Of a stretch of 5,385 bases of DNA, positions 1 to 5,385 are shown piece after piece (position 1 is the stretch's first letter; every line of letters begins with the position of its first letter). Origin of the DNA: Solobacterium sp. Its GTDB lineage: Bacteria > Bacillota_I > Bacilli_A > Erysipelotrichales > Erysipelotrichaceae. The stretch spans positions 1 through 5,385 of the forward strand of contig JAFWCP010000316.1 of the NCBI GenBank assembly GCA_017536845.1. Direction: 5' to 3'. Below the pieces are notes generated by a model that saw nothing but the letters and a program-made list of their open reading frames with translations, was not told where the DNA came from and made no database searches. Both the position numbers and the translations under genes were made by a program.

Positions 1-1624
1 GACCTTCTGCAAGTGTTGGCCTGGCCATAACAACAACTTCTGTCTGCGGAGAATCCCAGCCTTCAGAAATCATCTGACACGAGAGCAGGAATTGTACCTC
101 TTTATTTTCGTATTGCCGAAAAATAAGATCGTTGTCTTTGTTCGTGCCATAAACAGCACGTGCCGTGAATCCTGCCTCTTTCATCAGTTTTTCCATTTTC
201 TTTGCATGATTCACATTAACGCAAAATATAATCCCTTGTTTATAGAAATCTTTCTTTGGCCAGAAATACTTTTTCAGTGTCCTGACAATCAGTTCATTTC
301 TTGATTCAACGATTAGGGTTCTTTCCAGATCGGCACCATTATAATCTTTCCCGTTATAACGGACAGCGGATAAATCAATGTTTGAAAGCAGCCTGTAACA
401 TCGAATATTGGTAATGATATTCTTCTCTATTGCTTCTCGCAGAGTCAGCTGCGTTTTGTATTTTCCAAAGATATCTTCCAGTTTCTTTCCGTCCAGTCTG
501 TCCGGTGTGGCAGTCAGTCCAACCAGATATTTTGGTGTGAAATACTGAAGCGTTTTCGAACAGTTGGCCGCCTGGGCATGCTGGGCTTCATCAAAAAGAA
601 TATAATCATAATACTCAGGGGGCAGATTCCTTCTGCTCAAAAATGTCCGATTATACAGTTCGCATTTGATTTCCCGTGATCTTGGGAAAACCTTCAGCCT
701 CTTTTCCCAGTCTTTTCGAGTCCCTATGTTGGGAGCCATGATCAGGACTCTGCCGATCTTGTTATCTTTATAAAGAGCACTGATATCTTCAATTGCAATC
801 TGTGATTTTCCTCCTCCGGTCGGGATTACTATCAAAGATGTATTTACTCCCTTTTTCCTGTCTTCTTTTAGTTGGTGAAGCATATTTTCTTGATGTGTAT
901 ACAGTTTAAATGATCTGGTTCCACCAAGCAGGTTGGCATCATGAAAAGTTTTTTTATCGCCGAATACGGATTTGATATTGTCTATTGCCTGGTTTTTGAA
1001 CTTCAGATTCTCAAAGGAAAAACGATATGTCTTAAACCCATAAAGACTCAGAGTATTCTGTTTTTCCAGTTGTCTTTCATATTGTTGCTCACCAATGATC
1101 TGAGGATGGTGGTAGCGAACGCCATTCTCTTCAATGGCAAAAGAACCTTTATCGGTTTCAAGCACATAATCCACAAACGCATTCCTTCCTCCAGCCAACG
1201 AAAGAGAATACTCCTTCTGAAGGTAGTTCACAGAATCATTTCCATATGCCTCCATAAAGAGATTCTCAAATGTGTTTTCCAGGGGAGTATTGTCTACATG
1301 TGCTTTATCAAATGATCCGCCACTGTCGTTGATCTCGATACTTTCAGGATCCTTGTCAAGCCAGTCTGTGACCTCATCGCATATACTATTCGATCCAGAA
1401 ACATAAAATCGATATAATCGATCCGCAAAGCTCATCCAGGTGTTCTGCATTTCACAATACTTGGAATAATCAAACGCCATACCATCTTTGTATTCGCATA
1501 TAGAAAAATCAAGTATGACACATGTATTTTTGCCGTCGATGAAAACAGCAGAGTGATGCGATGCATCGTAGTAATAATCCTCTGCCTGCTGAAATCCTCT
1601 TGATGTAAGAAAATCAAAATCCAT
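1..1624 (-). CDS. Superfamily 2 DEAQ-box helicase with N-terminal DUF559/Vsr-like nuclease domain, C-terminus cut by the window edge
   Basis: An uninterrupted frame of 541 codons runs off base 1. Residues about 115-208 look like a DUF559/Vsr-type nuclease: FENLFMEA, then FVDY with D152, then FAIEENGVRYHH with E165 and N167, then a Q-rich helix and LYGFKTYRFS. The helicase motor follows: THQ at 243-245 as a Q-motif-like site, Walker A PTGGGKSQ at 268-275, motif Ia around 292-302, motif II DEAQ at 345-348, motif III TATP at 371-374, motif IV GIIFCVN at 464-470 and motif V SEGWDSPQ at 520-527, followed by VVMARPT. Motif VI should lie just past the edge. The protein should use ATP to move on or remodel nucleic acid, with possible cleavage by the N-terminal domain. 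The ATG at 1622-1624 uses the AGAAAAGAG in the last methyltransferase codons as ribosome site. Residues 1-114 match nothing I know. The layout resembles restriction-type helicases more than housekeeping ones. Confidence 0.94.
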   Translation of the reverse strand, partial: MDFDFLTSRGFQQAEDYYYDASHHSAVFIDGKNTCVILDFSICEYKDGMAFDYSKYCEMQNTWMSFADRLYRFYVSGSNSICDEVTDWLDKDPESIEINDSGGSFDKAHVDNTPLENTFENLFMEAYGNDSVNYLQKEYSLSLAGGRNAFVDYVLETDKGSFAIEENGVRYHHPQIIGEQQYERQLEKQNTLSLYGFKTYRFSFENLKFKNQAIDNIKSVFGDKKTFHDANLLGGTRSFKLYTHQENMLHQLKEDRKKGVNTSLIVIPTGGGKSQIAIEDISALYKDNKIGRVLIMAPNIGTRKDWEKRLKVFPRSREIKCELYNRTFLSRRNLPPEYYDYILFDEAQHAQAANCSKTLQYFTPKYLVGLTATPDRLDGKKLEDIFGKYKTQLTLREAIEKNIITNIRCYRLLSNIDLSAVRYNGKDYNGADLERTLIVESRNELIVRTLKKYFWPKKDFYKQGIIFCVNVNHAKKMEKLMKEAGFTARAVYGTNKDNDLIFRQYENKEVQFLLSCQMISEGWDSPQTEVVVMARPTLAEG

Positions 1625-1626
1625 CT

Positions 1627-2226
1627 CTACTCTTTTCTAAGTATTACATTAAGCCATTTTTCATCTTCTCTGCCTTTTCTGGCATCAGAAGTGATAGTTT
1701 CTTCTATAACAGATAAACCTTTAACCTCATCCACAATGTTTTGAAAGCTGGTTTCAGTCAGATCCGTGAAATATCTCCCATTACGATATCCTTCAAACTC
1801 TCCATATTTAAAGCTGACATACAAATATCCGTTTTTCTTAACAGCCTTCTTCAAACGCGCAAAAATATCAGGAAGTTCCTGGGATGGAACGTGAAGTATG
1901 GATGCGCATGCGAATATACCATCATATTTCTCACATTCATTCAATTCATTGAAAAACATCTTTTTAACTTTCAGACCAGTGACTTTCGATGCTATCTTGA
2001 CCATCTCTTCCGACCCGTCAATTGCCTCAACATCAAATCCTTTCTTCAAAAAGTATCTGCTGTCTCTGCCGCTGCCGCACCCAAAATCAAGGATCCGTGA
2101 TCCTGGTTTAAGATACTTCAAAAATGAATCCTGTACGGCTGAAAACTCCAGATCCAAGGTATCGTTGGCAAATAGCTCAGATTTTTCATTGTAGTAATCT
2201 ACTGTTGCTTTCGTTTCATTCGTCAT
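1627..2226 (-). CDS. Class I SAM-dependent methyltransferase (TehB-like / methyltransferase type 11-25 fold)
   Basis: This is a soluble 199-residue Rossmann-fold methyltransferase, the usual size for a single-domain enzyme. Motif I is ILDFGCGSGRDS (45-56). The acidic residue after strand 2, expected to hold the SAM ribose, is D70 in AIDGSEEM. The post-II/IV region is YDGIFACASILHV (101-113). A conserved-looking block around 138-157 (SFKYGEFEG...GRYFTDLT) and a C-terminal WLNVIL strand complete the fold. There is no NPPY or DPPY motif and no target-recognition domain, so it is unlikely to be an ordinary DNA adenine or cytosine methylase of a restriction system. Related proteins are often labelled tellurite-resistance-like, but the substrate here is unknown. 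The stop (TAG) is two bases before the helicase start, so the two proteins are made together and probably act in one pathway. Confidence 0.93.
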   Translation of the reverse strand: MTNETKATVDYYNEKSELFANDTLDLEFSAVQDSFLKYLKPGSRILDFGCGSGRDSRYFLKKGFDVEAIDGSEEMVKIASKVTGLKVKKMFFNELNECEKYDGIFACASILHVPSQELPDIFARLKKAVKKNGYLYVSFKYGEFEGYRNGRYFTDLTETSFQNIVDEVKGLSVIEETITSDARKGREDEKWLNVILRKE

Positions 2227-2231
2227 AAGTA

Positions 2232-2237
2232 CTCCTT
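2232..2237 (-). promoter_or_regulatory. Ribosome binding site of the methyltransferase
   Basis: A perfect AAGGAG lies five bases before the ATG at 2224-2226. It settles the start: another ATG at 2243-2245 is out of frame. Confidence 0.85.
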
Positions 2238-2256
2238 AGCGCCATGAGAAACATAG

Positions 2257-2391
2257 TCACTTCATCGAGCCAGTTCTTCCCATCTCAATCAAATTCAAAG
2301 TATTCATATTAGGCTCCTTCAGGAATTTCTGCGTTTTTCGAGCCGTCATCATCGCAAACCGCTTTCCGTTTCTATGTACACCACGAATCAT
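2257..2391 (-). CDS. Possible 44-residue small protein, or a 16-residue leader peptide starting inside it
   Basis: The frame opens with ATG directly after an in-frame TGA and ends 30 bases before the methyltransferase start. It encodes a basic peptide beginning MIRGVHRNGKRFAMMTARKT and ending MGRTGSMK. The outer ATG has only a weak GAAAGAA upstream. The in-frame ATG at 2305-2307 (residue 29) has an ideal AAGGAG at six bases spacing and would give a 16-residue peptide, MNTLNLIEMGRTGSMK. The spacing to the methyltransferase suits translational coupling or a leader-peptide arrangement. It may instead be the remaining tail of a decayed gene. No family is recognised. Confidence 0.35.
   Translation of the reverse strand: MIRGVHRNGKRFAMMTARKTQKFLKEPNMNTLNLIEMGRTGSMK
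2314..2319 (-). promoter_or_regulatory. Strong ribosome binding site inside the 44-codon frame
   Basis: AAGGAG on the minus strand lies six bases before the ATG at 2305-2307, closely matching the arrangement at the methyltransferase start (AAGGAG, five bases). It favours initiation at the inner ATG over the outer one at 2389-2391. A lone six-base match can occur by chance. Confidence 0.4.
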
Positions 2392-2474
2392 TCAGGTTCT
2401 TTCAGATCATAAGATAAGTCAGTTCTGATACCGGATGAGGTATGATTCACCAGACATTAAGCCAGGGCTGTCAT

Positions 2475-2561
2475 TCATAAACCAGCAAATTCCCATTCAG
2501 TCTTGTTTTCAGCAGCATCATAGATTAAATCATCGCAATGCCTGCATACGTACTTCATCAT
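2475..2561 (-). CDS. Possible 28-residue peptide with a CxxC motif
   Basis: The frame begins at tandem ATG codons about 40 bases after the predicted promoter start and ends at TGA. Its sequence starts MMKYVCRHCDDLIYDAAENK and contains C6-x-x-C9, as at the start of many zinc-ribbon or rubredoxin-like proteins. A full zinc site would need a second cysteine pair, which is absent, so this could be a truncated remnant or could bind metal only as a dimer. The ribosome site is weak (AAAGG some distance upstream). I do not recognise a family. Chance occurrence remains quite possible at this length. Confidence 0.3.
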   Translation of the reverse strand: MMKYVCRHCDDLIYDAAENKTEWEFAGL

Positions 2562-2605
2562 AATGCATTTGGCCCTTTCGGTTCACTGGCAGAATATCAG
2601 AACTT

Positions 2606-2614
2606 ATTATAACA
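2606..2614 (-). promoter_or_regulatory. Extended -10 promoter for the methyltransferase-helicase unit
   Basis: On the minus strand the sequence reads TGTTATAAT, a perfect extended -10 element (TGn followed by the consensus TATAAT). The -35 position, 17 bases upstream, holds only TTCATC, a poor match, which extended -10 promoters tolerate. Transcription would begin near 2599, leaving about 370 bases of leader before the methyltransferase start, with the two small frames inside it. A second TATAAT, in the tract at about 2647-2652, has no TG extension and no good -35. The element is seen; its activity is inferred. Confidence 0.55.
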
Positions 2615-2735
2615 GAACCCAGTGTAACGATGAAGCAGGAGACTCAATTATATTGTCAGAATGCAAATATTTATTCTATCAAGCAAGGTGTCTAATATAC
2701 ATGCGTTATTTATCTCAAACAGATAGCTTATATAC

Positions 2736-2770
2736 AACAATCCCCGATCCTTTCCAGACCGGGGATTGTT
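2736..2770 (-). terminator. Hairpin terminator after the ABC transporter operon
   Basis: The arms AACAATCCCCG and CGGGGATTGTT pair perfectly over 11 bp around a 13-base loop. The hairpin begins 12 bases after the permease stop. On the minus strand the stem ends in TT and is followed by GTATATAAG, a weak rather than classical U-tract. Position and stem strength make a factor-independent terminator likely. It would separate the transporter from the methyltransferase-helicase unit, and could work in either direction. Confidence 0.78.
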
Positions 2771-2782
2771 ACTCTCTATTAA

Positions 2783-3594
2783 TTACCTTCCATCCTTTTC
2801 CACAAGCTTCAGCAGCCTGCAGGCAAGGTATGCATATACCAGGATAAACACAATCAGCCAGAACCAGCACGTCCAGTATGCTGATACACCTGATGTTGTA
2901 CCGCTTGTAAACAGCCCTTCAAACCAGCCATGCACCTTCTCTGCACCGGTGATATCCAGCACTGCTTCATAGCCCCACTTGCTTAATGTCAGTCTTGCAA
3001 TCTCCTTGGACATCCCTTCAAGCGGGAAAATCAATCCAGCAAATACAAGCTGGAAGATCAGGGCAAACGGCATGATGTACATGGCCCTGACCGGTGTTTT
3101 CACAATGGAGGAAATCAGGATGGCCAGAGCATCCGCTGCCAGTATGGTTAAGAAGAATGTCACTGCCACAGCAAGCAGATTAGTAACCGGGCTTCCTGAT
3201 AAAGACTGGAAGTTGTTCCAGTACCTTAACATGGTAACACCTACAACACAGACAGTTTCAATGGCACAGATGATCATCTCAAACAGCATGTGCCCGGCAA
3301 TGTAGGATGACAAGAACATGCCTGAACGGTATTCATGCTTGATGATGTCACGCTCCTTGCAGATGGAGGTGATGCTGTTGAATAAGCCATCCATAAGCAT
3401 GCACAGATGATCGTAAATGCCCATCTCTTGGTTTCAGCCGCATTCTTGAATACGGCATCATCTGTCACATACACTATCAGCAGCGGGATCAGCACCGCCC
3501 CGATCAGTGATTTCCAGCCGGCTTCGTTCATATACCCGCGCCGGCATTTGCCAAAGTAAATCCTTACCTGTTCCCATTTTGATGCGTAATTCAT
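2783..3594 (-). pseudogene. ABC-2/ABCG-type permease, broken by a one-base frameshift
   Basis: This is the membrane partner of the preceding ATPase. The frame opens at 3594 within the ATGA overlap and reads correctly for 69 codons. At 3387/3388 the natural continuation, CLWM-GLFNSITSICKERDII, jumps to another reading frame. The site reads ATGGCTTA where ATGGGCTTA is expected, so one G (minus strand) appears to be missing. Adding one base gives exactly 271 codons, a 270-residue protein. It would have about six membrane helices (near 28-44, 58-76, 95-125, 140-164, 170-191 and 241-261) and the ABCG-type signature NSITSICKERDIIKHEYR around 73-90. ATPase plus permease would total about 794 residues, close to the single-chain members of this family. 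As written, translation leaves the correct frame after residue 69 and yields a 106-residue product. A frame beginning at 3424 could make a 213-residue remnant lacking helix 1, but it has no convincing ribosome site. A sequencing error is as likely as a true mutation. Confidence 0.88.
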
Positions 3595-5165
3595 TCCTTA
3601 CCCCCAAATCGATTGATATATGTATCCGGATCTTCTTCAATTTTCCTGACGATCAGTTCAATGGAATCCACTTCGAAGAACTTCAGAGCATCTTCAATGC
3701 TGCCATAGAAGGCAAGCCTGCCGGCATTGTCTTCCTCGCTTTTTGCCAGCACAACCACCTTGTCAAACAGTTCGCTTGTTCGATCAGGTGAATGGGAGAT
3801 AACAAGTACCATCTTCCCGTCATCGGCAATCAGCCGTAACGTGTCCATCAGCTTTCTTGCCTGGTTGCCGTCTAATCCGGAATCAGGCTCATCCAGGAAG
3901 AAGACAGCCGGGTTGGAAATGTATTCCACACCGATGCTCAGCCGTTTCCGCTGGCCGCCGCTGAGTTTGGAGACAAGCGTCTTCTTCTCCTTCTGCAGAT
4001 CCAGCTTGTTCAGGATTTCCGTAATCCGGCGGTTGACGAGTCTCTGGTCATTGACGAATTCCCGAGGCAGTTTTAACTGGGCAGCGCTGGCCAGCGTCAT
4101 ATACACGGTTTCATTATCCCGTAACAGGTCAAACTGAGGTACATAGCCGATCATATGCTTGACCTTGTCAAAGCTTGTATACAGGTTCTCCTTGCCGAAC
4201 AGGATGGTCGCATCAGCCTTCTCCGTTCCCATGACAGCGTTGAAGAAGGTTGTCTTGCCGGCCCCGGAACCGCCAAGAATCAATACAAGCTCACCGGGTC
4301 TGATATTCAGCTGGATGTCTTTCAGCAGCACCTTCTTTGTACCGGAAGGCCCGTCCGCAATCCTCTGGCGGATGTTGATGTCAAGGGTATCCTCAGCACC
4401 GATGTTTGTCCCATACATGGAAAGGCATGTATGGTGGTGTTCTTCCAATGGTGCCTGCCAGAAGATTTTCTTTCCGCATCTGACATAGTGCCTGTCATCC
4501 TTGAGGACACAGTCACCATGATTGAGGATCGCAGTCTTCTGCAGAAGGTTGTTGTTGAAATAGACTTCTTCATCATCCTGCGGGATGACGCCCGGTTCCC
4601 CGGCCAGGCTTCTTTCAAACGTCAATCCGTCAGGAAAGGATGTGCCATCGGCATCACAGCAGTTCCATTCCGTATCCTTCTGGTCCATGACGCTGAACAC
4701 ATATACTTCATCATTGAGGACGATGACATCTTCATTCTTCAGGTAATACTTCTTCTCCGGTTTCAGTTTACCACCGTTGAATCTGCGGGTATCTTCCGAT
4801 TCCATGCAGGTGAAGTAATATCCACGTACATCCTTTAAGAACCGGTCTTTGTCTTCATGCAGAAGGACATCTTCAAGAAGGTCAATGACAGATACGCCTT
4901 CCTCAGCAATCCTGAACAGGTAAGGCTGGATTTCCTGAGCATCAAGAGATTCACTCTTCTCCAGCTGCTCGACAACCTTGTCCTTTACGTTTTTCAGAAA
5001 GCCTTTTACCATCCGGCCGCCGGCAACGATTTTCTGACCGCCTGCCTGCAGGCTTTCTTTTGTCACGATAGGCTTTTTCTCAGTCCTTTCAGACAGGTTC
5101 CAGCCGCAGCCTGGACAATACTTCGGCCTGCCGATAATCAGTTTGCCGCACTGTTCGCACTTCAT
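3591..5165 (-). CDS. ABC transporter ATP-binding protein (ABCG-like) with N-terminal zinc ribbon and FHA-like middle region
   Basis: This 524-residue protein should hydrolyse ATP on the cytoplasmic face to drive the permease encoded next. Residues 1-21 form a Cys4 zinc ribbon (C3, C6, C17, C20). A basic linker follows. Residues about 125-235 contain two similar beta-rich stretches (130-160 and 203-232) resembling the last strands of FHA domains. The nucleotide-binding domain covers about 262-500: Walker A GGSGAGKT at 298-305, Q-loop Q344, signature LSGGQRKR at 401-408, Walker B FFLDEP with catalytic E426, D-loop SGLD at 429-432 and H-loop H458. The SGLD form and the C-terminal FYGSIEDALKFF segment are typical of ABCG-like ATPases. 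The start is set by the zinc ribbon, which begins at residue 3. The best ribosome site, AAAGGA, is unusually far upstream (12 bases). The stop overlaps the permease start as ATGA. The substrate cannot be inferred. Confidence 0.95.
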   Translation of the reverse strand: MKCEQCGKLIIGRPKYCPGCGWNLSERTEKKPIVTKESLQAGGQKIVAGGRMVKGFLKNVKDKVVEQLEKSESLDAQEIQPYLFRIAEEGVSVIDLLEDVLLHEDKDRFLKDVRGYYFTCMESEDTRRFNGGKLKPEKKYYLKNEDVIVLNDEVYVFSVMDQKDTEWNCCDADGTSFPDGLTFERSLAGEPGVIPQDDEEVYFNNNLLQKTAILNHGDCVLKDDRHYVRCGKKIFWQAPLEEHHHTCLSMYGTNIGAEDTLDINIRQRIADGPSGTKKVLLKDIQLNIRPGELVLILGGSGAGKTTFFNAVMGTEKADATILFGKENLYTSFDKVKHMIGYVPQFDLLRDNETVYMTLASAAQLKLPREFVNDQRLVNRRITEILNKLDLQKEKKTLVSKLSGGQRKRLSIGVEYISNPAVFFLDEPDSGLDGNQARKLMDTLRLIADDGKMVLVISHSPDRTSELFDKVVVLAKSEEDNAGRLAFYGSIEDALKFFEVDSIELIVRKIEEDPDTYINRFGGKE

Positions 5166-5201
5166 GATCCGTCACTGTCCTTTCTCTTAGCCAAATCTTC
5201 C

Positions 5202-5385
5202 TTAAAAAATAATCTTCAAAATTCTATCATAGGAACCATAGCCCTTCAAGGCTTCCTGACAGGACAGTTCCATTGGAAGAACAGGGCCGGCAGGATGCTT
5301 CTGAGGTTTTCCGATGCTGAAAACATTTGATAAATCGAAGTTCTGAAAGAGACGGATGTTGATGTGATCGTTGAAGAGTCCTGTA
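5202..5385 (-). CDS. C-terminal end of an unrecognised protein, cut by the right edge of the window
   Basis: An open minus-strand frame enters from the window edge and runs 61 codons to a TAA at 5202-5204. The visible residues begin TGLFNDHINIRLFQNFDLSN and end in DRILKIIF. Codon choice is ordinary and the tail looks like a folded soluble protein, with no clear membrane segment and no motif I can name. The stop lies 36 bases before the ATG of the zinc-ribbon ABC ATPase on the same strand, and I see no terminator in the gap, so the two are probably co-transcribed. ATPases with FHA-like regions are often found with protein kinases, phosphatases or von Willebrand domain proteins, so a regulatory partner is possible, but nothing in these 61 residues shows it. 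That the frame is real rests on its openness and its position only. Confidence 0.55.
   Translation of the reverse strand, partial: TGLFNDHINIRLFQNFDLSNVFSIGKPQKHPAGPVLPMELSCQEALKGYGSYDRILKIIF

Larger units (their letters stand above)
2227..2735. other. AT-rich intergenic region with a promoter and small reading frames
   Basis: These 509 bases hold no gene longer than 44 codons that I would defend. On the minus strand they contain an extended -10 promoter, a 28-residue frame with a CxxC, and a 44-residue frame with a strong internal ribosome site. The last element is the AAGGAG site of the methyltransferase. A longer frame on the plus strand (2563-2847) crosses the terminator and runs into the permease end in antisense, so it is not credible. 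I see no tRNA, direct-repeat array or recognisable insertion-sequence end. The region may be a leader, or the remains of small genes that once lay between the two units. Confidence 0.6.

Noticed and set aside
941..1315. A 124-codon plus-strand open frame
   Set aside because: It is antisense to the nuclease and helicase-linker part of the SF2 protein, and its composition is that of a shadow frame.
1432..1617. A 61-codon minus-strand frame at the start of the helicase
   Set aside because: It is out of frame with the helicase, which starts at 1624 with good coupling to the methyltransferase and continues uninterrupted to the window edge.
2428..2443. Small inverted repeat ATACC-GGATGA-GGTAT as a regulatory hairpin
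   Set aside because: The five-pair stem is too short to separate from chance and lies by no clear control element.
2563..2847. A 94-codon plus-strand frame in the intergenic region
   Set aside because: It crosses the perfect terminator hairpin and the 3' end of the permease in antisense, and has no convincing ribosome site or recognisable domain.
3380..3424. Programmed frameshift to make the full permease
   Set aside because: There is no slippery heptamer or obvious downstream structure; a simple deletion in a GGG run explains the break better.
4155..4838. A 227-codon plus-strand open frame
   Set aside because: It is wholly antisense to the ABC ATPase, whose Walker and signature motifs prove the minus-strand frame; it has no family-like motifs.
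1..5385. CRISPR array, tRNA, rRNA or insertion sequence
   Set aside because: I saw no regularly spaced repeats, tRNA-like cloverleaf, rRNA signature or transposase-like protein on either strand.

Overview
The window looks like a piece of a low-to-moderate GC Bacillota (Firmicutes) chromosome. The evidence is strong AAGGAG-type ribosome sites, compact collinear genes and the character of the proteins; no marker gene allows a finer assignment. Every gene I can support lies on the minus strand, so transcription runs from the right-hand end to the left.

Right half (about 2740-5385): an operon-like group for an ABC transporter. It starts with the C-terminal end of an unrecognised protein entering from the window edge (stop at 5202). 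Next is a 524-residue ATPase with an N-terminal Cys4 zinc ribbon, an FHA-like middle region and an ABCG-like nucleotide-binding domain (5165-3591). It overlaps by ATGA the start of an ABC-2/ABCG-type permease (3594-2783). The permease reading frame is broken by an apparent one-base deletion between 3387 and 3388. Restoring one base gives a 270-residue six-helix protein containing the conserved NSI-x-CKERxIIKxEYR-like signature. A perfect 11-bp GC-rich hairpin at 2736-2770 ends this unit.

Middle (2227-2735): about 500 AT-rich bases with no long gene. They hold a good extended -10 promoter (2606-2614) and two very small reading frames. One is 28 residues with a CxxC. The other is 44 residues and has an ideal internal ribosome site that would start a 16-residue peptide. 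The region then leads into the methyltransferase.

Left half (1-2226): a translationally coupled pair. A 199-residue class I SAM-dependent methyltransferase (2226-1627) is followed after two bases by a superfamily 2 helicase (1624 to beyond base 1). The helicase has a DUF559/Vsr-like nuclease domain of the PD-(D/E)XK superfamily ahead of its motor; motifs I, II (DEAQ), III and V are visible, and the C-terminus is cut by the window edge. This pair is more AT-rich than the transporter genes. A nuclease-helicase coupled to a methyltransferase that does not look like a DNA methylase is the most interesting content here. It is a candidate nucleic-acid-targeting, possibly anti-phage, module; that role is inference, not demonstrated by the sequence.
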